Of a stretch of DNA of 64,000 nt, positions 31,174 through 44,900 are shown piece after piece. The number at the start of each line of letters is the position of its first letter. Positions within the stretch are counted from its first letter, which is position 1. This DNA comes from Owenia fusiformis (Eukaryota > Annelida > Polychaeta > Sabellida > Oweniidae). The position numbers were made by a program, and so were the translations under genes. The stretch spans positions 12,527,375 through 12,591,374 of the forward strand of contig CAIIXF020000005.1 in NCBI GenBank assembly GCA_903813345.2, written 5' to 3'. The notes beneath the pieces were generated by a model. That model saw only the letters and a list, made by a program, of their open reading frames with translations. It was not told where the DNA came from and searched no databases.

Positions 31174-34100
31174 TTTATATATATAAATGGATATGTTAAT
31201 ATTAGTGTTAAAAACAAAACAAAATTCGTAAATCTCAGCATTTTATTTTATAACTAATATGCAAATCTTTAAAAAAACAGGAAAAACGAGAATTACTGAG
31301 ATTTCAAAGAGATTCCTCTATTAGTTGCAAAAATATTTCTAAATCACAAAAATTACTGACTCCTACAATTATGGCAAAATTAAAAGTTACAGTTAAAATT
31401 TTAAAAAATTAATCTAGAAATGTAGAGTTTTGGACTAATTTTTAATACTGAGTACTTTGTTCCATTGCACATCATTTTAGCATGAACATTTTTGGTATTA
31501 TTATAAATTTGTGATATAAAGAAGCAATCCATTTCAACATATGAGGAACATATGTCACATCATGCTCTATTATTTCCCAGGCTTTGAAGTTCATATGTGA
31601 AATTCCCAACATTTTAAAAGGAGTTTAACTTGGGATGGTGTCGATTTCCACAAACAATTCATGGACACTACAAAGACCTTATCTGAACTTTAAGTGCCTT
31701 AACTTTGTAGAATTTCTTCATTTAATCCAAATACAAGTGTATGCATATGGTATTCATATTTCAATTTTCCATGCTTCCGTTCTGAACCTAGCTCAGAGTT
31801 CATTTTGTATAGCATACAATAGGTTTAATTAAATTAAGATTAAATGAATATTTTGTATTGTAAGTATGGATGACTGATCTATCATTTTATTCACAATTAT
31901 GTTTGGAGACATCTTATGTAACATGCCCAAGAAGAAAATTCGCTTCATGTTAGCATGTGTGTTCTGAATCAAGAACTAACCACCTGTAAGAAAAATGTAA
32001 AAATTGACATGTTTTTAAAATTCAAAATAGAGTATAAAATAATGGAATCAGTACAGAATAAAGTAAACAGACATGTAGTTTATACTCTAAATTGTAAAGA
32101 AATGCAAGAAAATCAGACACTTCGTTCAAATTTTAGAGAGAAATAGAGTGGAATAGGCAATATTGAGAGAAGTTTTGGCATGGGAGTTGGCAGACGTTAA
32201 CCAAATAAACAAATTATATTGTGAATAGGAGTTATATACATGGATAATTTCATATTTTGAGTACTATTCACAATGGGATAATATATTTTAGTGGTTAATC
32301 CAGTGTAAAAACCTCTTCACCATTGAGCTAAACCCTTCTGCATAAATGACTTTTCAATGAACTTGACTTGACTGTATTGAATCAACAAGCCTTGGGGGTT
32401 CACAAAAATGCACAACCAAACCAAGAAAATGTGCTACTTTACATGATTTCTTTAATTAACATGCTTTATAAAAAGTCAAATTTTCATTACACCAAAAACA
32501 TGAATGTAAAAATGACCTTTTGCCGCCTCGACTTTTGTCCGTTTTTGTTTAACTAAAAAGTTGTTAAATAAATTTATGAAGTGGCTTTAACAACTGAAGT
32601 ACATATCAAATCTCCACTTATCCCTTCAACAATCTAAATAATACAGGCCATATACTGTCAAGTGTAAACACTATACAGAAAAGCTTTTATTTGTGTGTCT
32701 TATGACATTTTTATCGAGTGTGTTGTTTTCACTGTTCTAAGTGATTTCTGACAGATGAACAGATTTGATTTTATCGAATCACCTTTGAAGTGGATTTAGA
32801 AAACGTTGGAGAAGTATTGAGGACAGTACACTGAGATGTTTGATTGTCAATCGAGAGCCACATTTGAATTTGAAGCAAGTAGAACATGTTAAGAACAGCT
32901 TGATTGAAAAGGTAAGATTGATGAATTAAATAATTGTTATTACTAATACATTCTTCAACTAGTTTGCATAATTGATAAAAAGTATACACAATTGGGATAC
33001 AAGATTAACTTTTCTGAAAAAGAATACGTGTTTAGATCATTTCTCATTATAAAATGGGTTAAAGTAAGAGAATTCACAAAACAATTATTTGCTGAACCTT
33101 ATAAAAAGTTTGGATTTTTCCTGGAATATATATCACTTTAAAATGGTATATATTATTCTAAAAAAATATCACGTGATTTCAATTATTTTTTATTTTAACG
33201 TTAAATTTAGTTAGAGAATTGGTAAAACAATAATTTGTGGAACCTAAGACAATTTGAATCCTTTCTAGAATTTATAAAATTTCAAATTGAGGCAATAATC
33301 AAATTACAAAAATAAGTGTTTAGATATTTGGAAAAGAACAAATGTTTTTTCAAATCAAAAAAGACAATGTCAACAAAATGAACTCTAATGTTTTAATGCT
33401 TGTAACAAAGAAATATTGAACATGTCAAAACAACGGAAGTCACATAATGTTTTACTTAGGCTCCTGCAAGATTTCAAAAACTTAAACAAGCTTTTTGTTA
33501 ACATCTAAAGAAATCAAATATTTTATTGGTAGTTTCTTTGTAGGTCTCTTTGTACCAACACCTGCATTTAAGTTCACAAGGGGCTTGTAATTCAAAACTT
33601 TAATGTTTGTATTAAATAAAATATTTAGATAGCGAAAGTCTTCAACAAAAAAGGCCAAAGGGGTATTGTGCAATTTAGACCCCAACGTCATCAGGAAGCG
33701 TTCTATTTCAGGCAAAGAAGTTCCGTTTAAAAGAAAAATTAGATACAAAATGTAAATTAATCACTTGGGATGGCGTCCTAATTATACATAATAGGGTCCT
33801 GTGTATTTCATTATCTACACACAAAAATGAGTTTGTCGTTAGATGCCACTAGATGCCACTCAACCATTTTAGTACCTATTTATTAAAAATATGAATATTG
33901 GAGTCAAGTACATGTACCTATACATAGAAATGAAATAAATGCAATAATATAGATAAACAAATAATGTTATCATATTACAAAATACAATTCAATCAAAAAC
34001 CCAATATTCATGTAATCCTGTCATGGCATTTAGCTATGAATAACCTAAACAAATACAATCTTTAGAACTGGTCTAATACAAAAATAAAATAGACAAATAT

Positions 34101-34640
34101 CTCAACTATTGAGCGTTAGCATCAAAACAATAAGGCTCTCATACAAGGACCTTAGTTAGGTATCTTATTTCTTGGGTCTATATACCTTTAGTCTTGAAAT
34201 GCAGAGTAAGAGGATTAGGTTCTTAACAATCTTTGATCATTCAATATCTTGATCTCTCCTGCAAACGTGCCGTGAGATATGAATCCACACAACTACAAGA
34301 TGCCATTTTGGGGATTGATCATTTAGCTTAAAGAACAATGGAGAAATTGGGTCATCAAAAGAATTTGTTTTGCATCAAAAAATAAAGGGAACACCTACTT
34401 TGACATTTTTGAGTGTAGAAGAGATTGGGAAATTAAACAATTTGTTTAGCATCAAAATGAGTAAAACTTGAGTATAACAATTTATTTTGAGGAAATAAAT
34501 TGGAATAGTTTGTATAAAACATTGGGGGCTTACATAAGTTAAGTGTATTATATCTGGTAATTTTACTTATTAACCTTCTATTATTAAGTTGCTCTAGACT
34601 CATGCTATAGCATTATCAATCAGTAATGTCATGGTCCAGA
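31174..34640. other. Intergenic stretch with one family D repeat
   Basis: Very AT-rich. A family D repeat lies at 31990-32175. The minus-strand frame at 33748-33482 has no recognisable domain. Nothing else supportable. Confidence 0.35.
31990..32175 (+). repeat. Dispersed repeat family D, copy
   Basis: Carries AACAGACATGTAGTTTATAC, TCTAAATTGTAAAGAAATGC, AAATCAGACACTTCGTTCAA and TTTTAGAGAGAAATAGAGTG. This is one of about 13 copies in the right half of the window. Confidence 0.75.
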
Positions 34641-34658
34641 GACACATAAAACATGTTG

Positions 34659-34794
34659 CATGGTCACATTTGCTCTGTTTTGAGATCTGGCACCCGGCTG
34701 ATAGGTATTTTGTTCCAAATTGCATTCAGTTTCAGTGAACTATATACTCATAGGCCAGGTGCTGGTCTTGAAGATTGGAGCAAATGTGACCATG
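34659..34794. repeat. Foldback hairpin with 17-bp perfect arms
   Basis: The arm CATGGTCACATTTGCTC pairs perfectly with 34778-34794. An inner imperfect stem (GATCTGGCACCCGGC with GCCAGGTGCTGGTCTT) extends the fold to about 136 bp. Confidence 0.75.
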
Positions 34795-35082
34795 GTATAA
34801 TGGCTGACTCTAAGACAACAGTACTATTGAGCCAGATCCTCACAAATGATGGGAAATGTGCAAGTGGTAGATCCCCTATTTCAATTATGGTCAATCATAA
34901 CCACAGTAAATGTAATACAAGTAAACGAATGGTACGCCCCTTTTGACAGTTTTGGGTTATGTAAAGATAATGTAATTGAGGTATTGGTGAAATTGAACAT
35001 TTATTGCCATGTTTCTTAGTGAGGTCAAGAGCTTTCAAAAATTTGAAAAATAGGGGGAGAGCCCTGCATGGCAAATACAAGG

Positions 35083-35140
35083 CATTAACATGCAAAATGT
35101 CACCACCTGCCATTTGTTACAGACCCAACCAAGCACCAAC
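35083..35140. repeat. Dispersed repeat family C, copy 5
   Basis: TAACATGCAAAATGTCACCA, then CCTGCCATTTGTTACAGACC, the cleanest core among the five copies. Confidence 0.6.
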
Positions 35141-36599
35141 CACCAAATAACAACCGCTGCTACAAAAAATTGTAATAAGTTATACTATATGATGGTAATT
35201 TAAAGTTTCAGAATCTGAATTGATATTTTTTGCAAAGCTCTGGCTACACCCATGTAGTTATTTCCATCAATTTCATCAAAATAACTGAATTTCTTCACTG
35301 ATACTTTTTAAGTTTCTTTGATCTATTTTTACAGTAGAAACATTTACATAGAAGGAAATTGAATACAATGTATATAAAATCAAAATATGTTTGAATACAT
35401 ACAGTCTGATTATAAGAAATCATTAGAGACGGTCTCTAAATAAAACATCAGCTTTCCCAATAATTCAATACCTTAAGCATAGCATGGTTGTGCCATTTAT
35501 TTATCATAGAGGAGTATTCCACAATTTAAAAGCATTTGGAAGAACATTTCCCCCTCGCTCTGGTTCATTAACAATGTTGATTACAGAAACAAAATGGACA
35601 ATTAAAAATTTTGTAAACATGCTATGAAAAACAATTAGACGATCACATTGATGTGTTTTATTCACACAATAATTGGTAGAAACTTTGCACAAAACATAAG
35701 TAGGTATCACTCCTTTGGGTAATCCAACTCCCCCCTCAAAACCTTCACTGTTGATGTGGATGACTGCTTTGTGATTAACTACACTGGATGAAAAGAGAAA
35801 ACTGACTATAAATCCAGAACACAAGAGATTACATGTAATTCCATTATATGACAAAATTAGCTTTTCCCTACACCTCCCCCCCAAAAAAACAACAACAACA
35901 TTCTATCCTTCAATGAAAGTCAAAACTTCACTTATGCCATACACTTCCTATGTAACAGAAGTACAGAAATACAAACATTCCCGTCCTGTAAAACCGAAAT
36001 TTTCGCTGACAAAAATGTTTCATAGGCATTAAATTTCAATGTTTAAAGAATTATCCAATTGAATTCAATGTTAAATCAAATTTTCACTGTGCCTTTAATT
36101 TCATGGTCTAGCCTCTTCAGCGAAAATAGTGAAAATTAGGGCACCTGGAAAATTTGGGCTCTTACAGTAATACAATTTGTGAAACCTGCAATATTAACTT
36201 CATCCTTGGTGTGTTTTACATCATGTTTGATATCCTTGCTAATATAATAGGATATCACTGTATGTAATGCATGTAGATTCCAGCTTCACTGATTGCAAAC
36301 TACGAGATGTCACTGACATTTTTCTGTAATTATATTAAATGCATGCTTGTTACTTTAACTTTGGCAAGTAAACACAAGGCTGCCTGTATTAGATTAATTT
36401 AATTTGGTAGGGGGTGTGCTGCTATGTATTTCTTGGAGCTATAATTAATGATTTAATATGTCTGCCTACATTAGACCTATACAAGGTCTCTTCCTAATCA
36501 GAGATGTGCTTGCCCCCATTATCTAGATGCACCAATAAAATGGATTAATGTTGCATTTATTTGGAAAAATGTTCTTTTATGTTTCTCAAGTTTCTCATT
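35141..36599. other. Intergenic stretch
   Basis: No gene recognised; the 126-codon minus-strand frame at 35884-35504 has no known domain. Confidence 0.3.
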
Positions 36600-36619
36600 G
36601 ATTTTATATGGATATCAGA

Positions 36620-36975
36620 ACAGTCCAAGAACAGTCCAAGTGCAATCATCTTGAAGTTATAGTACATTCCTCATATGGTTATAGTGCAGTCATAGTGCAT
36701 CCTAGAACAGTCATAGTGCAGTCCTACCACACCCATAGTATAGTCCTGGTACAGACCTAGTGCACAACTCGATGCACTGCTAGTACAGTCCTAGTATAAT
36801 TATAGTGCAGTCTGGGTACAGTCAAAATGCAGCCCTAGAAAAGTCAAAGTGCACTACTAGTACAGTCCTAGCATAAGTCACAGAGCAGTCTCAGTTCAGT
36901 CCAAATACAGTCTTAGTGCACTACTTGTGCAGTCCTAGTGTAGTCCTAGTACAGTCATAGTGCAAAATGCAGTTG
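36620..36975. repeat. Degenerate tandem repeat (CAGTCCTAGTGCA type)
   Basis: Roughly 25 loosely conserved units of 11-14 bp such as CAGTCATAGTGCA and ACAGTCCTAGTA. Confidence 0.75.
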
Positions 36976-37194
36976 TGCAGCAACATACAACCAGACTACA
37001 TTGATTCCGTACATATCCATGACATTAACTTAATTAATTTAGCTACTAATTAACTTAAGATGATTTTGATAGTTTACTCCATGCATTAATTGAATTAACC
37101 ATTGCCTTAATTACACATGGATCTACTTGTCCATACTTAGGTTCCTTGAAGCTTGTGGAGATTAGGTTGATATCAAACCAATAATTTCCCCCCA

Positions 37195-37345
37195 CTTGCA
37201 GATCCAGGGGGGGGCATAAGGACATAATTTGGCCTTCTAAACCTTTTTAGGCCAAATTATCCAAAAATGGGCCTTAAATTTTCAAAATTTGGGCCCAAGT
37301 TTTGGTTTTAGGGGCCCAGGACTCACAATTTGCCCCCCCTTATTA
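37195..37345. repeat. GGCC-rich repeat remnant with poly-G
   Basis: Words such as TTTTTAGGCCAAATTATCCA and GGGCCTTAAATTTTCAAAAT match the remnant near 2985-3105 in inverted order. Confidence 0.4.
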
Positions 37346-37711
37346 GCTTCTGGATTCGCCAGTGCCCTCCCCTCCTACTTAAAGTTTTTGAGTAAGTAAT
37401 ATACAGTACATGTAAGTCCCAGCCATAGGAGGAAAATATTATACCGTAATATTGAAAATGTTATGATTGATAAAGGACTGGGCACATTTTCTTTACAGAG
37501 GGTACATACGTATTTCTGTTACTACGGTCACATTAGAAGACCCCCCCCCCCCTCTTTCATTAACTCTCATTAGCTGGAAATGAAAAGGTCACAGGTTTAT
37601 TTAAAAGGAATGAGAGGGTGCCTAGATGTTTGGGGAGGGGGGGGGCACAAATCTACTTCATTGAGAAGGGGGGGATGTCTTATACAATATATGAAAAGTA
37701 TTTGTTCAAAA

Positions 37712-37852
37712 CATCTCTGTTAGTGGAACATTTTCCAGTCCCAAGACCAAATGACAAATGTTAAATGAACCTCTATAAGTGAAACACCTCCCAAGTGGAA
37801 CAGATTGAAGAGGTACAAAAGGTGTTTCACGAAGGCAGGTTTTACTGTAACG
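37712..37852. repeat. Dispersed repeat family P, copy 3
   Basis: AACACCTCCCAAGTGGAACA and the end GGCAGGTTTTACTGTA match the copies at 24208 and 49042. Confidence 0.65.
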
Positions 37853-38239
37853 TAGTTGCATCTGCTTTTTTATTTTTACTTGGTTTTTCGCTCAGGTTTT
37901 ATTCACGAATGCAACTAGCGCCTGCCAGCTACTGGATTAACCTACTATTTTATGGGCAACTCATTTTAATATGAAGAGTGTCACTATTCATATTTAAATG
38001 AGTTGGTCAAAAAATTGTAGGTTTTTTTACTGCTATTTGTTATCTCATACAGCTCTTGTGTTCCTCATTTGTCATTTATAAGTGTGATTTACTTTTATGA
38101 AATCACCAGAACCTTTGAGGTATGATGAGGATTTAATGTCCATTTTTCTCTTACCAATGAAAAGATGGCACTTTAAGGTAAGTACACAAGTCTGTGAAGA
38201 TATCATGATGATGATCATGTTTAAAATGTGAAATAAGAG

Positions 38240-38340
38240 GGAATGAAGTGGAACTAAAAAAAATAAAACAATCAGACAATTCATTCAAATTTTAGAGAGA
38301 AATAGAGTAAAATAGGCATGACCAGAAAGAAATCATCGGA
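38240..38340 (+). repeat. Dispersed repeat family D, partial copy
   Basis: Has AATCAGACAATTCATTCAAA and TTTTAGAGAGAAATAGAGTA followed by GGCATGACCAGAAAGAAATC. Confidence 0.65.
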
Positions 38341-40650
38341 GAAATGATTCATGGCAATTGTCAATAATTAAAAGATTGTGTGATGAATGGATGAAACAAA
38401 TGCCAAATCAATTATTTAACAATTTCTAGTTCAAATGAAACTATATGTGACATCATTATGCTGACATCCAGCTGACATCCAGTCATGTCAACATCCTCAA
38501 TCCTCCCACCATCACCAGGTGTAGGCGCTTTATTCTCAACTGTTCTTTTTTATTTTACTTTGACATTCAATTCATGAAATAAATTTTCATAATTTTCATT
38601 GGCTACACATGTAAAGTCACCGAGTGCAGTATGTCTCTTGTCATTGTATATGCATTGCTATTGTATGCCCAGTTAGTTTCTGTTTTGGGGTCGTATGTTA
38701 CAATTTAATCTTGATTTTTGGTTCTTTTTATCTCTCGAATAATTCAATTCAATTCAATTAAATTTTTTAACAACTTTTGTATTCCTTATTATAAATATTC
38801 ATTGTATTATATATGAATATTTTATAAATGTTATGAATATTGTTTATTGTGCAATATAGGGCAAAATTGTCTATGTTTATTGTATATGTGCTTGGTAGTG
38901 TGCTTACTCCCTCCACTGAAATTAAATATCAAAATGCATAATTTCATTATCTGTTATCTTACTAAGATTTGGAACCCTGTTAGGATGATGAATGAAATTA
39001 AATCTGTTTTATTCACATTTCAATAGTGTCACTTTTAAAGTCATTGTCAAGGATTTCCTTTCTTAATATTTACAATGTATTAATTGATCAAGAAAGCAGT
39101 GCCACGCGTCACATATACAGCAAATCAAACTTCTGATATACTTTCCTTAAAATACAGGAAATACGAAGAACAAAAGCGAACAAAAATTCAACTCGATAAT
39201 TATTCTAACAAAAATCAAATAACATGATGTCATGTGACATTACATAAAAATGTAATTACTTAAAAGCTATTACTTATTGACATCTGATGTCAGAGAGATG
39301 AACAAAATGAAAACAAATATACATGACTTATTCATCTTACATCAATAGAAATAGAAAATATTACATAAGTCAGAACATCTGATCCCTCCAAGAGGACGTA
39401 ATTAAAAATATATGTAGGTGTATCCCAAGTTGAGATTTGATCCCTGTGAGGATTGTGGAGTTTGACAGATGAAATGAGGCGGGATGAACCAGCAGTCAGT
39501 CAGTTCTCCCCAACAGGTCGGCTCATTAAAACTACCCCCGAATCTCTCAGTCTTCACTAGTCTCTCATAGACTCTACAAAGTTATAAACTCGAATGCTGG
39601 AGAAAACACTGCTTAAAACATTGGGTTTTTACAAGGGTGATCACTGTACACAACAGAGCAGTTTGTATAAGAGCAAGTTGCATTGACTCAGTAGTCTGTT
39701 TGGATTAAATATTTCACACAATAAGGATTTGGATTTCAGATTTATTCCATGAAGTGAATTATTTCAAGTAAGTACTGTTTTAACATTGAGTAATATTATA
39801 ATCGGAACCATTGAGAAAATAGGGGGCTCATGTAAAAAATTACAGGTTATATAACCAGGTTTGTGTCAGGTGATGCGAAGATAAAAAATATGATTATTAC
39901 CAGACATTTTTTTAAATGGCAATATCTCACGCTTATTAAGAGAGGTACAAAAGTGAAGATTTGAGGCAACAATTGTAAGCCAGGGCCTCAGTTGCCTCAA
40001 CATCGGTACATGCCTGGTTTAAGCTAGATACAATTTTTACAGATTTGATTACTGTAATTGTAGGACTATGTATATGTAGTATATCTGGAATGGTTTGGGT
40101 TTATGTAGATCTGAGTTAAGGTTTATCTTCTAATTACATTACACAATCAGAAGTAAGTAGCATTTAATTCTGGGCTGTGTTTGAGTTTATCTTGTACTTG
40201 TCATGAATGACATAAGTTGGAAAGGAGGGAAGCCAGGGAAACACAAGGGGCAACATTTGAGAAATCAAAGAAACCCCTATTAACAGTACTAATCAAGTAA
40301 GTAGCATTTAATACTGAGTGGGGTGGTGTATGTGTTTATCTTACAGTTGTCATGAATGCCATAAGAAGGGAAACATCACAAGGGGCAACATTTGGGAAAT
40401 CAAAGAAAACCTCAATCAATGATTAAGACATTAATAAAATGGCGAGAAACCAAACTTTAAAACAAGAATTTTTTAAAATCTAAAACAACCTTTTTAGGAG
40501 ACAAACGGTTTTTAAATGATAAAAATCATTGCTGTACATAGGGCCTTTAAAAAGTCATGATATATTCCAATTTACCAAGAGAGATTTGGCAATATTGTAG
40601 GCAATTCAACCTATTGTCTTGGGTCAATATGTAATCTATAAGATTCCTAA

Positions 40651-40795
40651 CATTTTCCCAACATATCAAATATATAGAGGCTTATCAGCTAAAAAACTTT
40701 TTCCCAACATATCAAATATATAGAGGCTTATCAGCTAAAAATCTTTTTTCCAACATATCAAATATATACAAGCTTATCAGCTAAAAAACTTTTTT
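40651..40795. repeat. Three tandem copies of a 46-bp unit
   Basis: Units at about 40656, 40702 and 40748 share CCAACATATCAAATATATAG and GCTTATCAGCTAAAAA. Confidence 0.85.
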
Positions 40796-41726
40796 TAAGT
40801 ATTTTATCTTATCTTTATTTGGGCATTTCCTGTGTTTGTGACTACTATTTTGGTATTAGTATTAACTATTGCTTATAAACTACTTCACTTAAAATACCAA
40901 CCAACTGTAACTTAATTTTTTGTTTGATATTTTAGATAAGCTTAGCCTACAAAATTAAGAAGTTGTTAAAACATTGATATTGGTGTTTATATTGAGTATA
41001 TGTTTTCTTGAGGGTAGAACTGTTATCTTTATGTAAGCTCATAAAGCAACTTTGGTATATTTCCTCAAAAATGGCTGATTTGTGATTTCACAGTTTTTAT
41101 TTTATTGCAAACAATTCAACAATTACATAATTTAAATTACATAAATTAAACATGATAAACTTATATTTATAACAAACAGCACAAATCATAATTTCGAAAA
41201 CCATCGTGTCCATCAATCCTCAAAATTGTTATTATCTATGGAATTCACATATACCATTTGTAGCCTATGTAGCAACTAAAGTATCAGATACATGTCTACA
41301 TAAACTTTCCAAACTAAAATTCTAACTCGGGTTCTGTATATTCTACACCATTGCTCAATATTAGCTGATGTTTTTGAATTTTTTTGCATTCATGAATAAA
41401 TACGAATAAACAGTAAATGGCTGTTTACTATTATTTCTTCCGAATTTCAATTTTGTATCAAATTTTTTATTTTAAAAGTTGACCAATGAGATATTTTATC
41501 CATGGGTTGGCACAGGGAGGCAAGTGCTGTGTGATAACAGATTAGATGTATTGGGATGAGTAAACCAGCCAACTGGCAGAGTTTGGACCCATGAGAATAT
41601 TGATGACGGTCATGTTTTCAAATGCAAAATAGAGTGAAAAAGAGTGGAATTAGCAAGGAATAAACTACACAGACATGGAGTCAACACTCTAAATTGTATA
41701 GAAATGCAAGAAAATCAGACACTTCA

Positions 41727-41949
41727 TGTAATGACCTCATTTATATAATACCATATGTTGTACTAACTGACCACTGACCACATGTACCCATATGTATCAT
41801 CTTACCAGGAGACATCCTGGTTCATCAGTTATAAGAATATACACCATGAGTGAACACACTACATCTTGTGCTTGTCATTATTATATTCTATAGACTCACA
41901 TCAATAACCAATAACCAATCAATATCTACCGATCTATCAGATCATTACA
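41727..41949 (+). repeat. 5' LTR of the Ty3 element
   Basis: 223 bp, TGTAATGACC to TCATTACA, so it begins TG and ends CA with a short inverted end (TGTAATGA/TCATTACA). Identical to the 3' LTR. No canonical TATAAA; TATATAA near 41742 and TTATAAGAATA near 41829 are possible core promoter elements. Confidence 0.95.
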
Positions 41950-44900
41950 ATGGCGACGAGGAGTAACGGCATCACGTTCCCACCATTTGACATCCACCAA
42001 ACCAACGCATCCACCGCTTGGAAGAAATGGATTCGGCGATTTGAGACGTTTCTAGTTGCTGAAAACATTACCAATGCAAAAAGGCAAAGGGCAATGCTAT
42101 TGCATTTTGGAGGTCCTCAACTCCATGATCTATTCGAAACATTGGGAAACACTGGATCGGATGATGATTTCGAATCAGCGAAACAGAACCTCTTGGAGTA
42201 TTTCGAACCAAGGAAGAATATTGACTTTGAAATTATATCATTCAGGTTGCTCAAACAAGAAGAATCTGAAACCATCATGCAGTTTTACACACGCCTGAGA
42301 TCACAAAGCGTAAACTGCGACTTCAACGACCAGGAGGATATCGAGGTGAAACGGCAAATCATCGTCGGCACCACTGATGACACCTTGCGAAAAAAGGCAC
42401 TAAATCCGTCAAACAATTGGGACCTCAAGAAATTACTGGACTATGCCAGGTATCAAATTCAATCATCCGCTCAAGCAGAGGACATAACAAAAACCACAAA
42501 AGAGGACGTTAATGCCCTACACAAGCAGGCATATCGCCAAAGGAATAACAATGTAACCTCAACCACCTCAAACAACCAGAAATCATCTACCTGTGGACTA
42601 TGCGGGGGACCGTACCCCCACACATCTACATGCCCAGCAAAAGGAAAGCACTGCGGGCAATGCGGGAGGATGAACCATTTTTCGAAGATGTGTAGATCAG
42701 GGCAGAAACCAGCCCCTAGCCAAAGCCAGAAGGTCAGACAGGTCACTGAGCACATGGCCAATCCAGACGAAGCACCCATTAACCCGTCTGCAGACTACGC
42801 ATTTCCTCTCAAATCCTCACCCAGATGCCCACATATCACCCTGAAATTGGATAACCTGGATATCAATTTCCTGCTGGATACAGGATCCTCTGTTAATGTG
42901 ATCAATAACCAGACACTGCAGAATCTACACCCAGAACCACAACTGGCACCAATCAGATCCCCTGTGTATGCCTTTGCAGGAAAGGAACCCCTGAGTTTTA
43001 TGGGAAGCTTCAAGACCTCCCTTAGCTATGGAAGCATAACTATTACTACCACCATCCATGTTATAGATGACCCCTCTATAACACCCATCCTGTCCTATGA
43101 AGCTGCAAGACAGCTGGAGCTCATCAACATAACCTACAACCTCAACCATGCTGGGACACCCTCAGTTATTCAGGATATCTTAAACAACCACAGCTCCATC
43201 TTAACGGGAATAGGGAAACTAAAGGACAAACAAGTGAAACTACACATTGATAAAACCGTACCCCCTGTTGCCCAAACACACAACCGAACTCCCTTTCATC
43301 TTCGTGGAAAAGTAGAGGCTGAAATCGAAAGTCTCCTATCACATGATATCATCGAACCAGTTGACGGCCCTACCCCATGGGTATCACCTATCGTTATCGT
43401 TAACAAGAAACAGTCGGATCAAATCAGAATCTGTACTGATATGAGGTCCGCGAATACCGCCATCATGAGAACACGTCATTTCACACCCACCATGGATGAT
43501 ATCATACGCCAGGTCAATGGCGCGACCACGTTCTCCAAAATTGACCTCAACAAAGGATATCACCAAATAGAGCTAAATCCTGAGTCACGATACATTACCA
43601 CATTCCAGACGCACTGTGGCCTATACCGCTATAAAAGGCTGAACTTTGGAATATGTAGCGCCAGTGAGGTTTTCCAGGATCTAGTGCGTCAAATCCTACA
43701 AGGCATACCTAATCAAATCAACATCAGTGACGACATATTCATATTCGGAAAAACCACTGATGACCACAATCGTGCACTGAAGGCTGTACTACAACGCTTG
43801 GATGAGAACAATCTCACAATAAACTCCCAAAAATGTGAGTTCAGCAAAAGTGAAATATCATTCTTTGGACACCTATTCACCAAAGATGGCGTCAAACCTG
43901 ACCCCGTAAAAGTGGCCTCTATCCTAAACATGGCCCAACCTACCAATGCTGGCGAAGTTAGATCATATCTTGGAATGATCAACTACTGCGCACGATTCAT
44001 GAAGGATCTAGCAACCATAACCAAACCACTTCGTGACCTCACCCTGAAGCATGTCAAATGGACATGGACCCCCACACACCAACAGGCTTTTGATGAAACC
44101 AAAGCCGCCCTCAAATCTGAAACCTGTATGGCTTACTTTGACCCCCAGTTGGATACCATAGTGCATGTTGATGCATCCCCAGTTGGACTATCAGCCATAT
44201 TATCTCAAAATGGTAAAATCATCCACTACGGAAGCAGATCCCTGACCCCCGTTGAAGCCAGATACTCACAGACCGAGCGTGAGGCCCTTGGTGCATGCTG
44301 GGGTATAGAATCTAACCGTCTATATCTGCTTGGAAAGCCGTTCACCATAACCACAGACCACAAGCCATTAGTCCCCATGTTCAGTAACCCTGGAGCTAAC
44401 CCCCCTCCACGCATACAAAGATGGATGCTGAGACTACAGGACTATACGTTTACTGTTGTATACAAACCTGGAAACAACAACCCTGCTGATTACCTATCCA
44501 GACACCCCCTACCCACATCTGGTAATGAGCAATTATCACAAATCGCAGAGAGCTATCTGAACCTAGTCTCTGAGTATGATATACCCAAGGCCATGACCTT
44601 AGCTGAGGTCAAATCAGCCAGTACCACTGACCCTACCCTTAAGTGGCTGCGTCAGATAATCACGTCCAACCAGTGGCATATCTCACAACAACCCCCTGAT
44701 CAAGCTGTGAACCTACGTCACATGGCAATATATGCCAAGGTGAGAGACGAACTATCTGTTACACAGGACGACATCATCATAAGAGGAAACCTCCTTGTCC
44801 TACCAGAGAATCTTCAATCCAAGGCTATTGAATTAGCACACGCAGGTCATCAAGGAGCTACAAAGACAAAATCGTTGTTGCGTACCAAAGTTTGGTTCCC

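Larger units (their letters stand above)
37853..41614. other. Intergenic stretch before the Ty3 element
   Basis: No gene recognised. It holds a family D fragment near 38240-38340 and a 46-bp triplication at 40651-40795. Confidence 0.35.

Noticed and set aside
33482-33748. 88-codon minus-strand frame
   Set aside because: No motif, splice signals or neighbours to support a gene.
34653-34946. 97-codon plus-strand frame
   Set aside because: It starts inside a foldback hairpin and has no recognisable domain.
35504-35884. 126-codon minus-strand frame ending in FKLWNTPL
   Set aside because: The end loosely recalls LINE C-termini, but no RT or Cys-His motif is present.
39480-39775. Possible non-coding first exon (TATAAA near 39582, donor near 39770)
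   Set aside because: The TATA-like word and CAAGTAAGT donor are the only support; no ORF or downstream exon could be linked.
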